64,000 nucleotides of DNA from Hevea brasiliensis. Its lineage: Eukaryota; Streptophyta; Magnoliopsida; Malpighiales; Euphorbiaceae. The stretch lies in assembly GCF_030052815.1 (NCBI RefSeq), contig NC_079500.1, positions 4,052,298 through 4,116,297 of the forward strand, written 5' to 3'. The translations under genes were made by a program, and so were the position numbers. Below the pieces are notes generated by a model. It was not told the origin of the DNA. It ran no database searches and saw nothing but the letters and a program-made list of their open reading frames with translations. Below are positions 20,612 to 31,848 of the stretch, in pieces. Position 1 is the first letter of the stretch. Each line of letters starts with the position of its first letter.

Positions 20612-22026
20612 TCATTGTGTAGAAATGGACTCTCCCTGTGCTTCTTCCTTTGATTCTCCATTTGCTTCATCAATTACAATCTGTGAATTAGAGCTAGATG
20701 CAACCTCCTCCAAGATTTCATTTGTGCCATTATCCTCAGAAGCTTCCAATTCTGTAAATTCATTTGCTTCATTGAGTAAAACAAGACTCTCCACAAAAGT
20801 ATCCAAATAAAAGGAGTGTGCATTGCCCCGAATTTTTGTATCAAAGATTTCTTCTGTCTTTGGATCATAGAAAACTAGCTGTCCGAATAATTTTGCCAAT
20901 AGAACCTTACCACTTTGCCTAAATGCAACTAACTTTCGTATCCATTTCAAATGTGATTCAAAATCAGGAATATCGAAAAGTTTGGTCCAAGATCCTGGAA
21001 CACCATATTCTTTCATCATCCAAACTGTAAAACAGCCTTCCCCAGAAAATTTAAAAGATGCAGCCAGCAGAAGTGATCCATCAAAAACTGCAACATCCAC
21101 AAACTGGTATCGAAAAGTTTGGTCCAGGATCCTGGAACACCATATTCTTTCATCATCCAAACTGTAAAACAGCCTTCCCCAGAAAATTTAAAAGATGCAG
21201 CCAGCAGAAGTGATCCATCAAAAACTGCAACATCCACAAACTGGTATTTCTTAACCAAACAATCTGGTACCTCCATTTCTCCAAACACCTCTTCTCCCAA
21301 GGAAAACGACACAATCGCATCGCATACACCATGCCCATAACCTCGCTTAGCGGCAACCCAATGACAAGCTCCATTCAGAAAAGCAGAAGTTGAGCGCTCA
21401 GTGATGACATATTTCAGATTATTATCAACCTTTCTCCAACCCCTACTTCTCAAACTGTAAATCTCAACAAAAGGCCGAATCTCACCAAAGTTAAAATGCG
21501 AGCACACTATTCTCACAAGCTTATAATCATCAGTAGTGGAATCAAAGCCAAACCCAAGTGAGGGTATATAGGGTCCATATGAGGTCAACGTAAAAATAGG
21601 ACAAGGAATGTTAACGATCTTTCTAACACTAGGATTCCATAAAGCAGCTCTCTCAATGTATTTGCCATAAACATCATAAGATAGACAAAAGACCCCATTA
21701 CAAGAACCCACTATATTAGCTAAACGCTTTATGCCTTTAAATGGGCAATCAAGTTCTTCAACAGGGTTTGCAGGGAAAGACTCATCGGGGTATAGCAAAT
21801 AACGCACATTTTCTTTAAATGGCCAAACAAATTCTCTAGTGCTGTACCTAAAGAATAGTAGGCCACTGTTTCTTGCAGCGGTTTTCTTGAGATGTTGGGC
21901 TATGAAAGAAGGGTCGGTGATCAAAGAGTACCAGGTCTTGGAAACGCATCTGCATTTGAGGAGTGATTTAACTGGCAATCTTGACAAAATTTCGGCGAGC
22001 AATTCTTGAGGAAGATGATCAGACAT
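20612..22026 (-). pseudogene. F-box/FBA protein copy 2, disrupted by a 137-bp tandem duplication
   Basis: Same start ([18 protein letters not shown]) and domain order as copy 1, at high identity over ~300 residues. The open frame from 22026 ends at 21016 in a nonsense tail because bases 20971-21107 and 21108-21244 are near-identical tandem copies; 137 is not a multiple of three, so the frame shifts. The downstream half (20612-21100) keeps its own open frame with FRYQFVDVAVFDGSLL, WMMKEYGVPGSWTKLF and the C-terminal extension IVIDEANGESKEEAQGESIS, showing the ancestral end of the protein. Without the duplication the gene would be intact. A truncated F-box-containing product is possible but not demonstrated. 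Confidence 0.88.
20971..21244. repeat. 137-bp tandem duplication inside F-box copy 2
   Basis: TATCGAAAAGTTTGGTCCA starts at 20971 and again at 21108. The two units differ at about one base (AAGATCC versus AGGATCC), so the duplication is recent. The junction shares the triplet TAT between CTGGTAT and ATATCG, consistent with microhomology or slippage. Confidence 0.95.
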
Positions 22027-23255
22027 TTTTCTTTTTGTTCTTCTTGCTGCGTCTGCTCTGTTTTATTGAGCTATGAGAGGTTGCTGGCTTTGAAAAATAT
22101 ACTGGGCCTCAGATAAGAGGTTGCTGAGAAGTAGCAAGCTCATTCAGTTTATCGAATTGGCGGGATCAGTTTATTGCGCTAGAGCGTCGAGCTGGCAATG
22201 TAGTTAGGCACCAGCTGTCTGTTTCTTTGTATATCAACAATAGAAGATTCTGGAATAGCGAAACAAATTGTTTGGAGGTAATTATTGTATTTTATTATAT
22301 TATAAATATAATATAATATTTATAGAGTTTTAATCGAACTCATATATAAAAATATTTATGTTAATTATTGTATTTTATTATATTATAAATATTTATTATT
22401 TTATTTAAAATTTTTCTAAAAGTAGGTATTGTTTAAAATTAATATATAAAATGTATTTATTAAATATAATTATTTGAAATTTAAATTTAATTTTTTTATG
22501 AAAAATAAGTTACTTTTTATATTAGACAAATAGAAATTAGCTTATATGAACTTCATAACCATAAAATTAAAATTCACTTTGTAAATGAATTGAGCTACTC
22601 AAGATTTAATTCAATAAAAAGTTTGGTTTGACTCGGCTCCTTTAAAGCTCATTTTCTAAAAATTCAAACTTAAGCTTATAAATATTAGATTCAAGTTCGA
22701 CTCGAGTTTAGCTCAAGTTCAAAAAAAATTAATAAATTAAATCTAATCTCCTTAAAACTCAGCTCGGCTCGATTTGTTTACGCAGGGTCTGCTCTTCTTG
22801 CTGCGTCTGCCCTGTTTTATTGAGCCATGGATCTACTGGATTTGAAAAAAATAGTGGACCTCAGATAAAAGTTTGCTGGGAAGTCGCAAACCCATCCAGT
22901 TTAACGAATTGGACGTTTCAGTCTCATCCTTTTAATTTGATTCCATTTTTAAATGTCTTTTGCTGATTTTAAAAATATTATAGAGTTATAGTTCTTTACC
23001 CTTATGAAAAGAATTTGAATAAGAAAAATAAAATGGGAGAAATTACATTTCTTTTCTTTTATTTTCCATTCATTTTCTCAATAATCCTCAGAGTTCAAAT
23101 TTCACATACTAAGAAACAATAAAAAAAATAGAAAAAAAAATTAAAAAATAAAACATAAAATTTCATAAATTAAAATCCCAGATAATTGATGCAACTTGCT
23201 TGTTTTTTGGATCACTACTAACCCAAAGGTAACGTGATGATTATATTTGCCCTTA
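22027..23255. other. 5' flank of F-box copy 2 with a gene-less duplicate of the flank
   Basis: 22033-22165 is the conserved upstream segment of the F-box copies; 22793-22920 is the diverged duplicate, as in unit 1. 22260-22780 is AT-rich. 22980-23250 matches 11640-11920. No gene is seen. Confidence 0.55.
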
Positions 23256-25334
23256 AGGACGTAGTATGCTAAAGGAACCTTGGAACTGATTTCCAATGCC
23301 AAAATGAACCATCAATATCCAAACAAAAGTAACAAGCTCTCCACCTTTGGTTAATTGTCGAACATGGGAAGTCGCAGTGCAATGATTTGCAGCATATGAC
23401 ATCATCTCCACCCACACACTGCTCAGTATCTTCCATTTCTGTTATTTCAATTTTTTCAGTTCTTTGGCTAACGCACTTGCAGTGAACAATACAGATTTGC
23501 TTCCATCTCCCTTCACTTCTGTTGACTGAAATTCTGTATTCACTTCAAGAATCATTTGACTTGCTTTCTTTAGTTTATATGATCTTATGCCTTTCTTTCT
23601 AAAAATCTGTCAACATCAGCACAGGTATCTTGGAACCTTAGTTTACAAATTCCTGTCACAGTAGCCATCATTGTAGACTGCATAATTAGAAGATACAGCA
23701 TGTAATCTGACAAAATCTTACTGAATTCTTTTTCATCACTCTGATTTTCCCTCTCCTTTTTATCATTGATCAAGAGCTCAGTTGCAATGTGCCACATCAG
23801 GATGCTCTCGTCATAAGGGACAGCAAGAACATAAGATATTAACTCGTCATTCCTTTGTTTATCCAAACAATTAGTTTGAAGAACCCAGTCACCTCTAGCT
23901 GAAAATATTTTCCTGACAGTTTCTGAATCATCTATCAACCGAGATTTCTTTTGCAGCTCACTGAAAATATATTCCCAGAGCTCCATTGTCAGTGGCTCGC
24001 TGGAAACACATGTTATCTCATCCAGAAAATCCTTGAGGCCCACACGATCGATGAGTCCATCCTTGAAAGTATTCAGGCCCTGGATGGCCTTATCAATTCA
24101 CAATAACTGAGTGAACTTTCTGGGTCTAGTCTTTATGCATTGACAGAAATTGTTGGTGATGCCATATTGACGAAAAATTTTATCAATTCCCAAATAGGAA
24201 TGATTGAGATTATGGATCTTGCTTGGACATTCTGTGAAACAGTATCTTATCAAGTTATGGCCAGACACAGATTCAGGCCACCTGCGAAAAGGAAGGGGCG
24301 CTGTCAAATTTTTATGTTTGTCTGGTTCAAGGTCAACCTTCTTTGATTTCTTTAGACTGAGGAAGTTTCTGAAGAGATTCTGAAGAGATTCAATGCCCAA
24401 TGAGGTGATCTTTCTCTAGGCCAGGTGAATTTCTCCAGGACAGTCACCACTGTCCAGTTTGAGAAAATGGCCATGAGGAATGATAATGTATCGAGTCCTA
24501 TGGCACCAAACAGCAGAGAATAAGTAAGCTCAACATCAAACTTGTCAAAAGCATACTTCTTTACCTGGAAATGGAAGATGGCAAGGGCTACCACGACTTA
24601 ACTAAATGATATGAAGCGGAAAAACATGCCCACTTTGAGTGAAAAATGACTACTTTCGTGTAGAGAACTTCATAGAAGAAGCTGAGCTCTACTGCTATTA
24701 CTTTGAGAGCATCTTCTGCAGATATGCTATTGAAAAGTTTCGGCTCTCATCGCGCTCCTTGGAGCTGTGGATGAGATCAACAATCAGTCACTTGTAGATT
24801 TTGAAGAACTCACAAGCGTCCTCCACCACTTTGACATCGTCTAAGCCTCTTTTTTCCTGACGCATATCTGTAACCTCGGTTTCTCCTTCAGGTTCAGACA
24901 TTTTCTTTTTTCCGATTTCGTCTGGTTTCTCTTAATGTACCTCCGAAAGCTTGGCATAATTGACACCAGGATCCGGATTTTTGAGCATGGAATCTCTGAA
25001 TTTATGCTTGCTCGCAAACTACAAAGAAGTAGTGCCCTCCAAATATTTGATTATCCCTGCCAGAAACAGGAGTACTGTTGGGATCACAACCCTGTTTCTG
25101 GGAAGTGTTTTAATGAACACTTAAACAGTAGCAACGGCCTTGGTTATGAATGCAAGCGAGTGCCTGAGCCACAATTGGTTATCCTCAGCAGAAAAAGCAA
25201 TGATAGTGTCCGGGCCACCAAGATGCACCAAAAGAAAAGGAGCCCTAAACGCCAAGAGATCACCATTTTCATAAGAGCCAAGATAATCATCAGAAGGGTT
25301 GCTTTGGCTGTTGAATATGGTTCCATTAAAACTT
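23256..25334 (-). pseudogene. DUF4220/DUF594 membrane protein pseudogene, copy 2
   Basis: Minus-strand pieces run in order from 25330 down to 23256. 25080-25330 (no Met of its own) encodes LLAFRAPFLLVHLGGPDTI, then AFSAEDNQLWLRH. 24352-24594 encodes FGAIGLDTLSFLMAIFSNWT. 24098-24400 encodes the cytoplasmic part ending IRQYGITNNFCQ. 23585-24043 encodes DUF594 (LWEYIFSELQKKSR, ILMWHIATELLI, LSDYMLYLLIMQSTMMATVTG, RFQDTCADVDRFL). 23256-23560 is the last stretch, parallel to 11926-12195. Unlike copy 1 the centre is preserved, but several frameshifts and stops break it, and the first ~100 codons are missing at the duplication edge (25335). The two copies together outline the family protein; neither is intact. 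Confidence 0.8.
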
Positions 25335-25903
25335 TAGCTCCTTTGTTTTTTTTTTTAATTTATTTATTCAAATCATCCTGATCTTCTCTTCATTTTTTTC
25401 TTACCCTGCTTTGTTTTTCTCCCCCCATGTTTATTTCCCTCTGTAACCACACTTTTTTTTTCTTCTCTCATTCTGTCTCTATTTTTTATCTTATGATAAA
25501 TGCTATAAGTTGTATGTGCAAAAAGATTAATAAGTTGTCTTAGATCTCCAAGGAATAAAGATGACAATGCAGGAAAATCATTTCTCAATAGAAAATGCAT
25601 AAAAATAATGTTTAGAGAATTGAATGAAAATACTTGAATTGTTAAAAAAAATTAAATTTAGTATTCATATAGCAAAATTTTCATTTTCATTTGGAAATAT
25701 GTTTTCATAATATTGTATTTTTAAAAGGATATAGCCCAATAAATTAATTTTATTCAAATAGAGAGATTATATAGTAATTTGACTAGTATTAAAATTCACT
25801 AACTAATAAAAAATTTGACAAAAATTTTACAGACTGATACATTTATTCATATATGCAAGTATCCATACATGCAATTAGCAGGACTAGAATATGTACGATA
25901 CTG
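25335..25903. other. Start of unit 3 and 3' flank of F-box copy 3
   Basis: Parallels 8786-9460 of unit 1: poly-T/CTCC block, AAAAAGATTAATAAGTTGTC, TTAGATCTCCAAGGAATAAAG, then CATTTTCATTTGGAAATATG. There is no LINE here. This supplies the uninterrupted reference for the LINE insertion site in unit 2. Confidence 0.6.
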
Positions 25904-27159
25904 CTACTTCTGGTCGAAACTAGCACAAGAGACCATTTGCTTCATTGCTTCATCAATTACTAGCTGTGAATTAGAACTACAAGCAACATCCTCCAAGATT
26001 TCATTTGTGCTATTATCCTCAGAAGCTTCCACTTCAGTAAATTCATTTGTTTCATCGAGTAAAACAAGACTCTCCACAAAAGTATCCAAATAAAAGGACT
26101 GTGCATTGCCCCAAATTTTTGTATCAAATATTTCTTCTGTCTTTGGATCATAGAAAACTAGGTCTCCAAATGATTTTGCCAATAGAACCTTACCACTTTG
26201 CCTAAATGCAACTAACTTTCGTATCCATTTCAAATGTGAAATATTGAAAAGTTTGGTCCAAGATCCTGGAATGCCATATTCTTTCATCATCCAAACTGTA
26301 AAACAGCCTTCTCCTGTCAATTTAAAAGAAGCAACCAGCAAAAGTGATCCATCAAAAACTGCAACATCCATAAAGTGATATTTCATAACCAAACAATCTG
26401 GTACCTCCATTTCCCCAAACACCTCTTCTCCCAAAGAAAACGACACAATCACATCCCGTACACCTGGCCCATTGCCTCGCTTGGTGGCAACCCAATGACA
26501 AGCTCCATTCAGAAAAGCAGACGATGAGCGCGCAGTGATGAAATATTTCAGATCTTTTTTAACCTTTCTCCAACCCCTACTTCTCAAACTGTATATCTCA
26601 ACAAAAGGCCGAATCTCATCAAAGATAAAATGCGAATACACTATTCTCACAAGCTTATAATCATCAGTAGTGGAATCAAAGCCAAACCCAAGTGAGGGTA
26701 TATAGGGTCCATATGAGGTAAACGTAAAATTAGGACAAGGAATGTTAACTATCTTTCTAACACTAGGGTTCCATAAAAAAGCTTTCTCAGCGTATTTGCC
26801 ATAAACATCATCAGATAGACAAAAAACCCCATTGCAAGAACCCACTATATTAACAAAACGCTTTATGCCTTTAAATGGGCAATCAAGTTCTTCAACAGGG
26901 TTTGCAGGAAAGTCTCATCTGGGTACAGCAAATAACGCACATTTTCTTTAAATGGCCAAACAAGTTCTCTGGTGCTGTAACTAAAGAAAAGTAGGCCACT
27001 GTTCCTTGCAGCGGTTTTCTTGAGATGTTGGGCTATGAAAGAAGGGTCGGCGATCAAAGAGTACCAGGTCTTGGAAACGCATCTGCATTTGAGGAGTGAT
27101 TTAACTGGCAATCTTGACAAAACTTCCGCGAGCAATTCTTGAGGAAGATGATCAGACAT
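25904..27159 (-). pseudogene. F-box/FBA protein copy 3, one-base frameshift
   Basis: Starts [20 protein letters not shown] at 27159 and reads through the F-box for ~85 residues. The frame then shifts: around 26909 copies 1 and 2 read GCAGGGAAAGACTCAT while copy 3 reads GCAGGAAAGTCTCAT, one base shorter. The original frame resumes at 26845 (GSCNGVFCLSDDVYGKYAEK) and runs to 25904 with all FBA blocks. The C terminus differs from copy 2: about 45 bases are missing near 25945, where copies 1 and 2 carry two TTTGCTTCAT repeats, giving a novel tail. A 12-base in-frame loss near 26240 also distinguishes it. Probably inactive, unless the missing base is a sequencing error. Confidence 0.85.
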
Positions 27160-27408
27160 TTTTCTTTTTGTTCTTCTTGCTGCGTCTGCTCTGTTTTATT
27201 GAGCTATGGATCTACTGGCTTTGAAAAAAATACTGGGCCTCAGATAAGAGGTTGCTGAGAAGTAGCAAGCTCATTCAGTTTATCGAATTGGCGGGAACAG
27301 TTTATTGAGCTAGAGCGTCGAGCTGGCAATGTAGTTAGGCACCAGCTGTCTGTTTCTTTGTATATAAACAATAGACGATCCTGGAATAGAGGCAGTTACT
27401 CTTTCGTT
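27160..27408. other. Conserved 5' flank of F-box copy 3; right edge of the triplication
   Basis: 27168-27295 is the same upstream segment as in units 1 and 2, followed by AATGTAGTTAGGCACCAGCTG and GGAATAGAGGCAGTTRCTC, shared with 10840-10880. Homology to the other units fades near 27400. Confidence 0.55.
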
Positions 27409-27732
27409 CTACACAAAATTTTTCGTCTTCAAATCCAAATCTATTTTCAAATTTCTTTTGCTGATTTTAAAAATATTATAGAATTTAGCATCCAGCAAGT
27501 CATCAGCAACATAAAGAACTTCTTTCAGTTCTATGAGCCAGTCCTTGACCTCATTATTCAAGGCAGACTTCTCCTCTGCATCAAGAAGAACAGCATGGGT
27601 TGAGGAGACTCCTTTCTTGACTTTCTCGAGTTCATTCTTGACAGCCCACAACAGCCAAATCTCTTGGAGAAAGATAGAATCCAGTTTGTTAATGATGTCT
27701 CCAGCAGAATTGAAGAGAACCATTTCAGTCAT
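27409..27732 (-). pseudogene. Orphan Rx-type coiled-coil (CC) exon of an NBS-LRR resistance gene
   Basis: From Met at 27732: MTEMVLFNSAGDIINKLDS, then LWAVKNELEKVKKGVSSTHAVLL, DAEEKSALNNEVKDWLIELK and VLYVADDLLDA. This is the four-helix N-terminal domain of plant CC-NBS-LRR immune receptors (Rx_N family), including the EDVID-equivalent position, here reading YVADDLLD. No P-loop, NB-ARC or LRR sequence follows; after ~85 residues the frame becomes low-complexity and stops. It is a truncated fragment next to the F-box triplication. An intact intracellular receptor cannot be encoded here. Confidence 0.75.
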
Positions 27733-28303
27733 TTTTGGAAAAAAGGGTAGACGGATGTGTTTTGTGACTGCAAAAAGAGGCAAATGTTTTCGTGAAGAGA
27801 TACAGCAAGAAATGGCAAAATATTTATGAGACTTGTGCATTACATCTGAACTCTATGCCTTGCGTCGATAAGTCATCAAATGTTAAGGCTCGCCATTTAA
27901 TTTTAAAATTAAATACACAAGTATTTTATATACAAATATTTTATAAAATTAATAAAAAAAATAATTTTAAATTTATTAAAATTAATGTAAATAATTTATT
28001 TAAATTATCCGAGAAAAATAAAATTTTTAAAGTGAATATAAGAACAAATGCTAATAAAAATTTATAGTGTAATTATAAAATTAAATGAGTTCAAAGTATT
28101 TTCAATTGAAATTGCCATCCCCTTTCCACGCTTCCAAATTCCCTAGGTTTTTCAAATGATTCAAAGCTATCTTCCGGGAGCTGGTTTTCATCAATATCGG
28201 TGAAGACATTAAAGCTTCCATGACATTGAGATCCCATTGGAGCTTCTTGAACATGGTGGATTTGAGACCCCATTGTCGACCTGATTGAAAATGATTCTTA
28301 TGG
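27733..28303. other. AT-rich intergenic sequence; possible unrecognised exon at 28091-28273 (minus)
   Basis: 27880-28080 is almost pure A/T. 28091-28273 (minus) has more balanced composition and an open frame with blocks such as DENQLPEDSFESFEKPREF, but a second overlapping frame is equally open and I recognise no family. It could be an exon remnant. Nothing else is seen. Confidence 0.3.
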
Positions 28304-28796
28304 TTTGTGCACATCCTGCTGCACTACTTGCAGTTTTTGTCAAATGAATAATTAAAAAAATCAATGTGGAAAAGCATATTTCTATTGTTCCACAGGAGCT
28401 AGTTAGTGCATATTAGGTAAGACGCATTTACTTTTTTTCTTAAAATTATTATAAAATTTAACTCTATTTGGTGATCACTTATAATGTAGCGTTTAGTATT
28501 TTAATTTAGTCAAAACATTATCGACATACTGAGAAAGTGTTTTATGAAATTGTTACCCTTATAACTTTTAGAGGTTTAGAGACTATTTTGACTGTGGTAA
28601 AAAAGATAATACTACTATTTTTACATTTAACAGTTAATTAAACAGTTATTTTTATTGAATATTTCTATTTTAAATCATTATATAAATAATTAACCACTAA
28701 CTATTAATATCTAACAGCTTATAGCTATTAAAATAATTAAAAATTACTAAAATAGTTAATATTGGTGAATTCAAAAGATAATGAAACCCAAAATAA
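28304..28796. repeat. Direct repeat, left copy
   Basis: Matches 30636-31067 in the same orientation: TCCTGCTGCACTACTTGCAG, TTTTTGTCAAATGAATAATT, TTGTTCCACAGGAGCTAGTT, TTACCCTTATAACTTTTAGA and GATAATGAAACCCAAAATA. About 60 bases near 28470-28530 are absent from the right copy. No coding potential. Confidence 0.85.
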
Positions 28797-30635
28797 GATA
28801 ATGAATTCAAAAGATATTGTTTTGAATATGTTAGAAGACATGGACCCTTAGGTAGTTGTAACTAATTAGGAATCTTAACCCTTTAGGAGATTACAGTTAA
28901 AATCCAATGTGAATTGTTATAAGTATTTTCTTATTTTCTTTATTTTCTTTATTTTTTTTATTTTTTATTACAAACCAAATTGGTAAGTAGCCCTAAGGTA
29001 AGTACCAAAAAGGGCATTTGCGTGGAGCTTATATGGAGTTAAACGAGAGTAAGCAGGGATATCATTGTCATACTAGAAGAGAAGACCATTTTTTAAGGAT
29101 AGCTTGCCCAATGACAATTGCAATTACTAACAAGTAAGTGATTCTAAATTCTTAAAATAATCATTGACATGAAATTGTAGTAATAATAGGATTTTTATTT
29201 AGTAAATTAAAATTAACTTTATTTTTAATTTAACTGACTTTTACATATAATTAATTTAAATAAATACTTTATAAATTAAAATTAATCTTATTTGTAAATT
29301 AAACTAACTTTGGCATGTAAAATAAATTTAATTTAATACTTGGTAATTGTAAAGTAAATTTGTATGTTAGAAATTTTTATTAGGTTGTAATTGTTTGGGC
29401 CTTATGTGATATTAGAATAAATTAAACATGTACATAATTAATTTAGTTTAATTATCCTTAGGGTAACTTAGTGAAAAATTAATTAATTAGGTGAAATAGA
29501 AACTTACGGTTATTTGAAATTGAATTTGTTTGTAAATTAAATTCTTAATAATAAATTAATTTTAGTCTTCTGGTAAATATCATTTAAGTAATTAGCAACC
29601 CCATAGATAGAAATTACTTGTGCATGAAAATTGTTTGTGAACAACAATCCTTTTGTGATTTACTTGCGTGTGTAGGATTATAATTACATTTTTAGGATAA
29701 AATTTAATAGATGAATAATAAATAAGCCTTCTAGAAACATTAGTAGATGACTGACACTCGAATTAACGAGATTAGACCAAGCGTAAGGGGTGCCTAACAC
29801 CTTCCCCTTACGTACTCACTATCTTGAACCTAGACATTGGGCTATGGTAATTACGGTTGTGGAAACTCTGCAAGGAGTAAGTTATCATCCATGACCCTCG
29901 GAAGAAATACTGAATATGTCTCGGTTATTACTCGGGTGGCGACTCGCTCATCTATACCTTCGTCCCATGAATCCTTAGTACCGTGGTAATGTTATGGAAA
30001 GACGGTACTTACCAGTGGTTTGATTCTATTAGGATTGTATGAAGTGCATGTCTAGAAAATGCTGTCTAAGGAGGTGATACTTAAGTGAGACCATTGTGAC
30101 TCCATCATCTTTCCTGGGCATTACCTGGTGTATTTTATATAATTCTAGTTGAATTCCAAGCACGTTACCTCCTATCCTAAACCAACGTAGGATCTTAACA
30201 ATGTACTTCTTATATATCCTTGGACAATCATCCCCCTTGAGTTAGCTTTTGAGCGAGTTAGACCCTATCAATTTTCTTGAGAATAAAATTGAGAATTCAA
30301 TTAATTTTTTTTATCTAGACCTAATTTATCATAAACTCAAGAAACATGTACTATGAACTTATTTATATAGGTCTTGTATATTTGTATTTTAAATTTATAA
30401 TGGACCAAATTTAAATAAAACTTTCTGAATTCAATAGCAAGTTAATACATATTCAATTCAAAACTGCTTTTCACTATTCTTGTTGAGCAGAGTTTAGTGT
30501 ATGGGAATGTGGACTCTAATGGGGTGTTAATAGTAATATTCTTCTTTCTTATTCAAGTAAACCATCAATTCACAAGAGGACATAGTTAATTGTCCAAGTT
30601 TAGAACCTTTTGTCTATTTGAGAAATTAATAATAA
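28797..30635. other. AT-rich sequence between direct repeats, with a strong hairpin
   Basis: No gene is seen. 29136-29560 is built from imperfect repetitions of AAATTAAAATTAAYTTTATT-like words. 29740-30250 is compositionally distinct (about 45% GC) and contains a 9-bp perfect stem, CGTAAGGGG (29782-29790) with CCCCTTACG (29804-29812), around a 13-base loop, followed by GGGTGGCGACTCGCTC. That block looks like part of a retrotransposon LTR or leader, but no element boundary is visible. Confidence 0.4.
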
Positions 30636-31067
30636 TTTGTGCATATCCTGCTGCACTACTTGCAGTTTTTGTCAAATGAATAATTAATAAAATCAATGTA
30701 GAAAAGCATATTTCCATTGTTCCACAGGAGCTAGTTAGTGCATATTAGGTAGGACGCATTTACTCTTTTTTGTTAAAATTATTTATACTGTTTGTTTGGT
30801 AGCATATTAAAAAAACAATTTGTGAAATGTTACCCTTATAACTTTTAGAGATTGAGGAAGTGTTTTGAATATGATAAAAATAATAATACCATTATTTTAC
30901 ATTTAACAGCTAATCAAATAATTATTTTTATCAAACACTTTTACTTTAAATCAATATATAAATAGTTAACCCTAATTATTGACAGCTGATAGCTACTAAA
31001 ATAGTTAACAGTTACTAGAATAGTTAATATTACTAGACAACTTAAAAAGATAATGAAACCCAAAATA
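30636..31067. repeat. Direct repeat, right copy
   Basis: Second copy of 28304-28796, at about 80-85% identity by eye and ~2.3 kb downstream. The bases after the left copy are not a primer site and the outer ends are not TG/CA, so an LTR pair is unlikely. It could be a segmental duplication or two insertions of one repeat. Confidence 0.85.
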
Positions 31068-31848
31068 TGCTTAACATAATATGCAAAAAAAGTATTTGGT
31101 TGTGCATAAAAATCAATTGAATGCGAATAATTTATTTAAAGTTGAATTCAATAACTTGTATAATTCAACTTAAAATTGATTTATTTAAATTAATTAAAAT
31201 AATGTTATTTTAATTTAAAATTATTTTTTAAAAATTAATGTTTTAATTTAAAAACAAATTCAAAATCACATATTGATTCAAATATTATTTAATTTTTTAT
31301 TTTGATGATACTTTTTTAAAAAAATTAATTCCTTGCCTTCAAAATTAACAAAATTTGTAGAATATTAGAATAATTAACTCAATAAACAATTATCAATTAA
31401 AAAGTAAATTTAGAATAATAAAATAATGATTTTAATATATTGAAATATTATGTACTAAAATATATACAGTGACTATGGAGGGACGGAATGTGAGGCTTCT
31501 TTCTCTTTTCAATTGTCATTCAATAACTATGAGACAATGGCAATGGTAAGGGCCAAGATTTATCATTTTAATTAAGTTTAATGGAAAAAAAAATTAATTT
31601 TTTTAGCAATGTTAATTTAATTTCAAAAATTTATTGTATTGATAATTAACTATTAAAATTAATTGACATTATGTTTTTGACGGTTTATCTCTCCAATTTT
31701 AGCAATTGACTTCTCTAATTTCAAATTGTAGTTATAATTATTATTGCAGTCCATGAAAATTTATTGTGGACATGAACTTGCAAAACAGAAAATAAATGGG
31801 TCATAAGTTCACCGGGTATGGACCTGGTAAGGATCATCCGATGCTTAA
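31068..31848. other. AT-rich intergenic sequence
   Basis: Mostly A/T with scattered imperfect ATTTAAAATTAATT-type words. No gene, RNA or defined element recognised. It ends at the target site CTTAA (31844-31848) of the adjacent R element. Confidence 0.5.

Noticed and set aside
28304..31067. LTR retrotransposon bounded by the two direct repeats
   Set aside because: There are no TG/CA termini, no primer-binding site next to the left repeat, no polypurine tract and no TSD.
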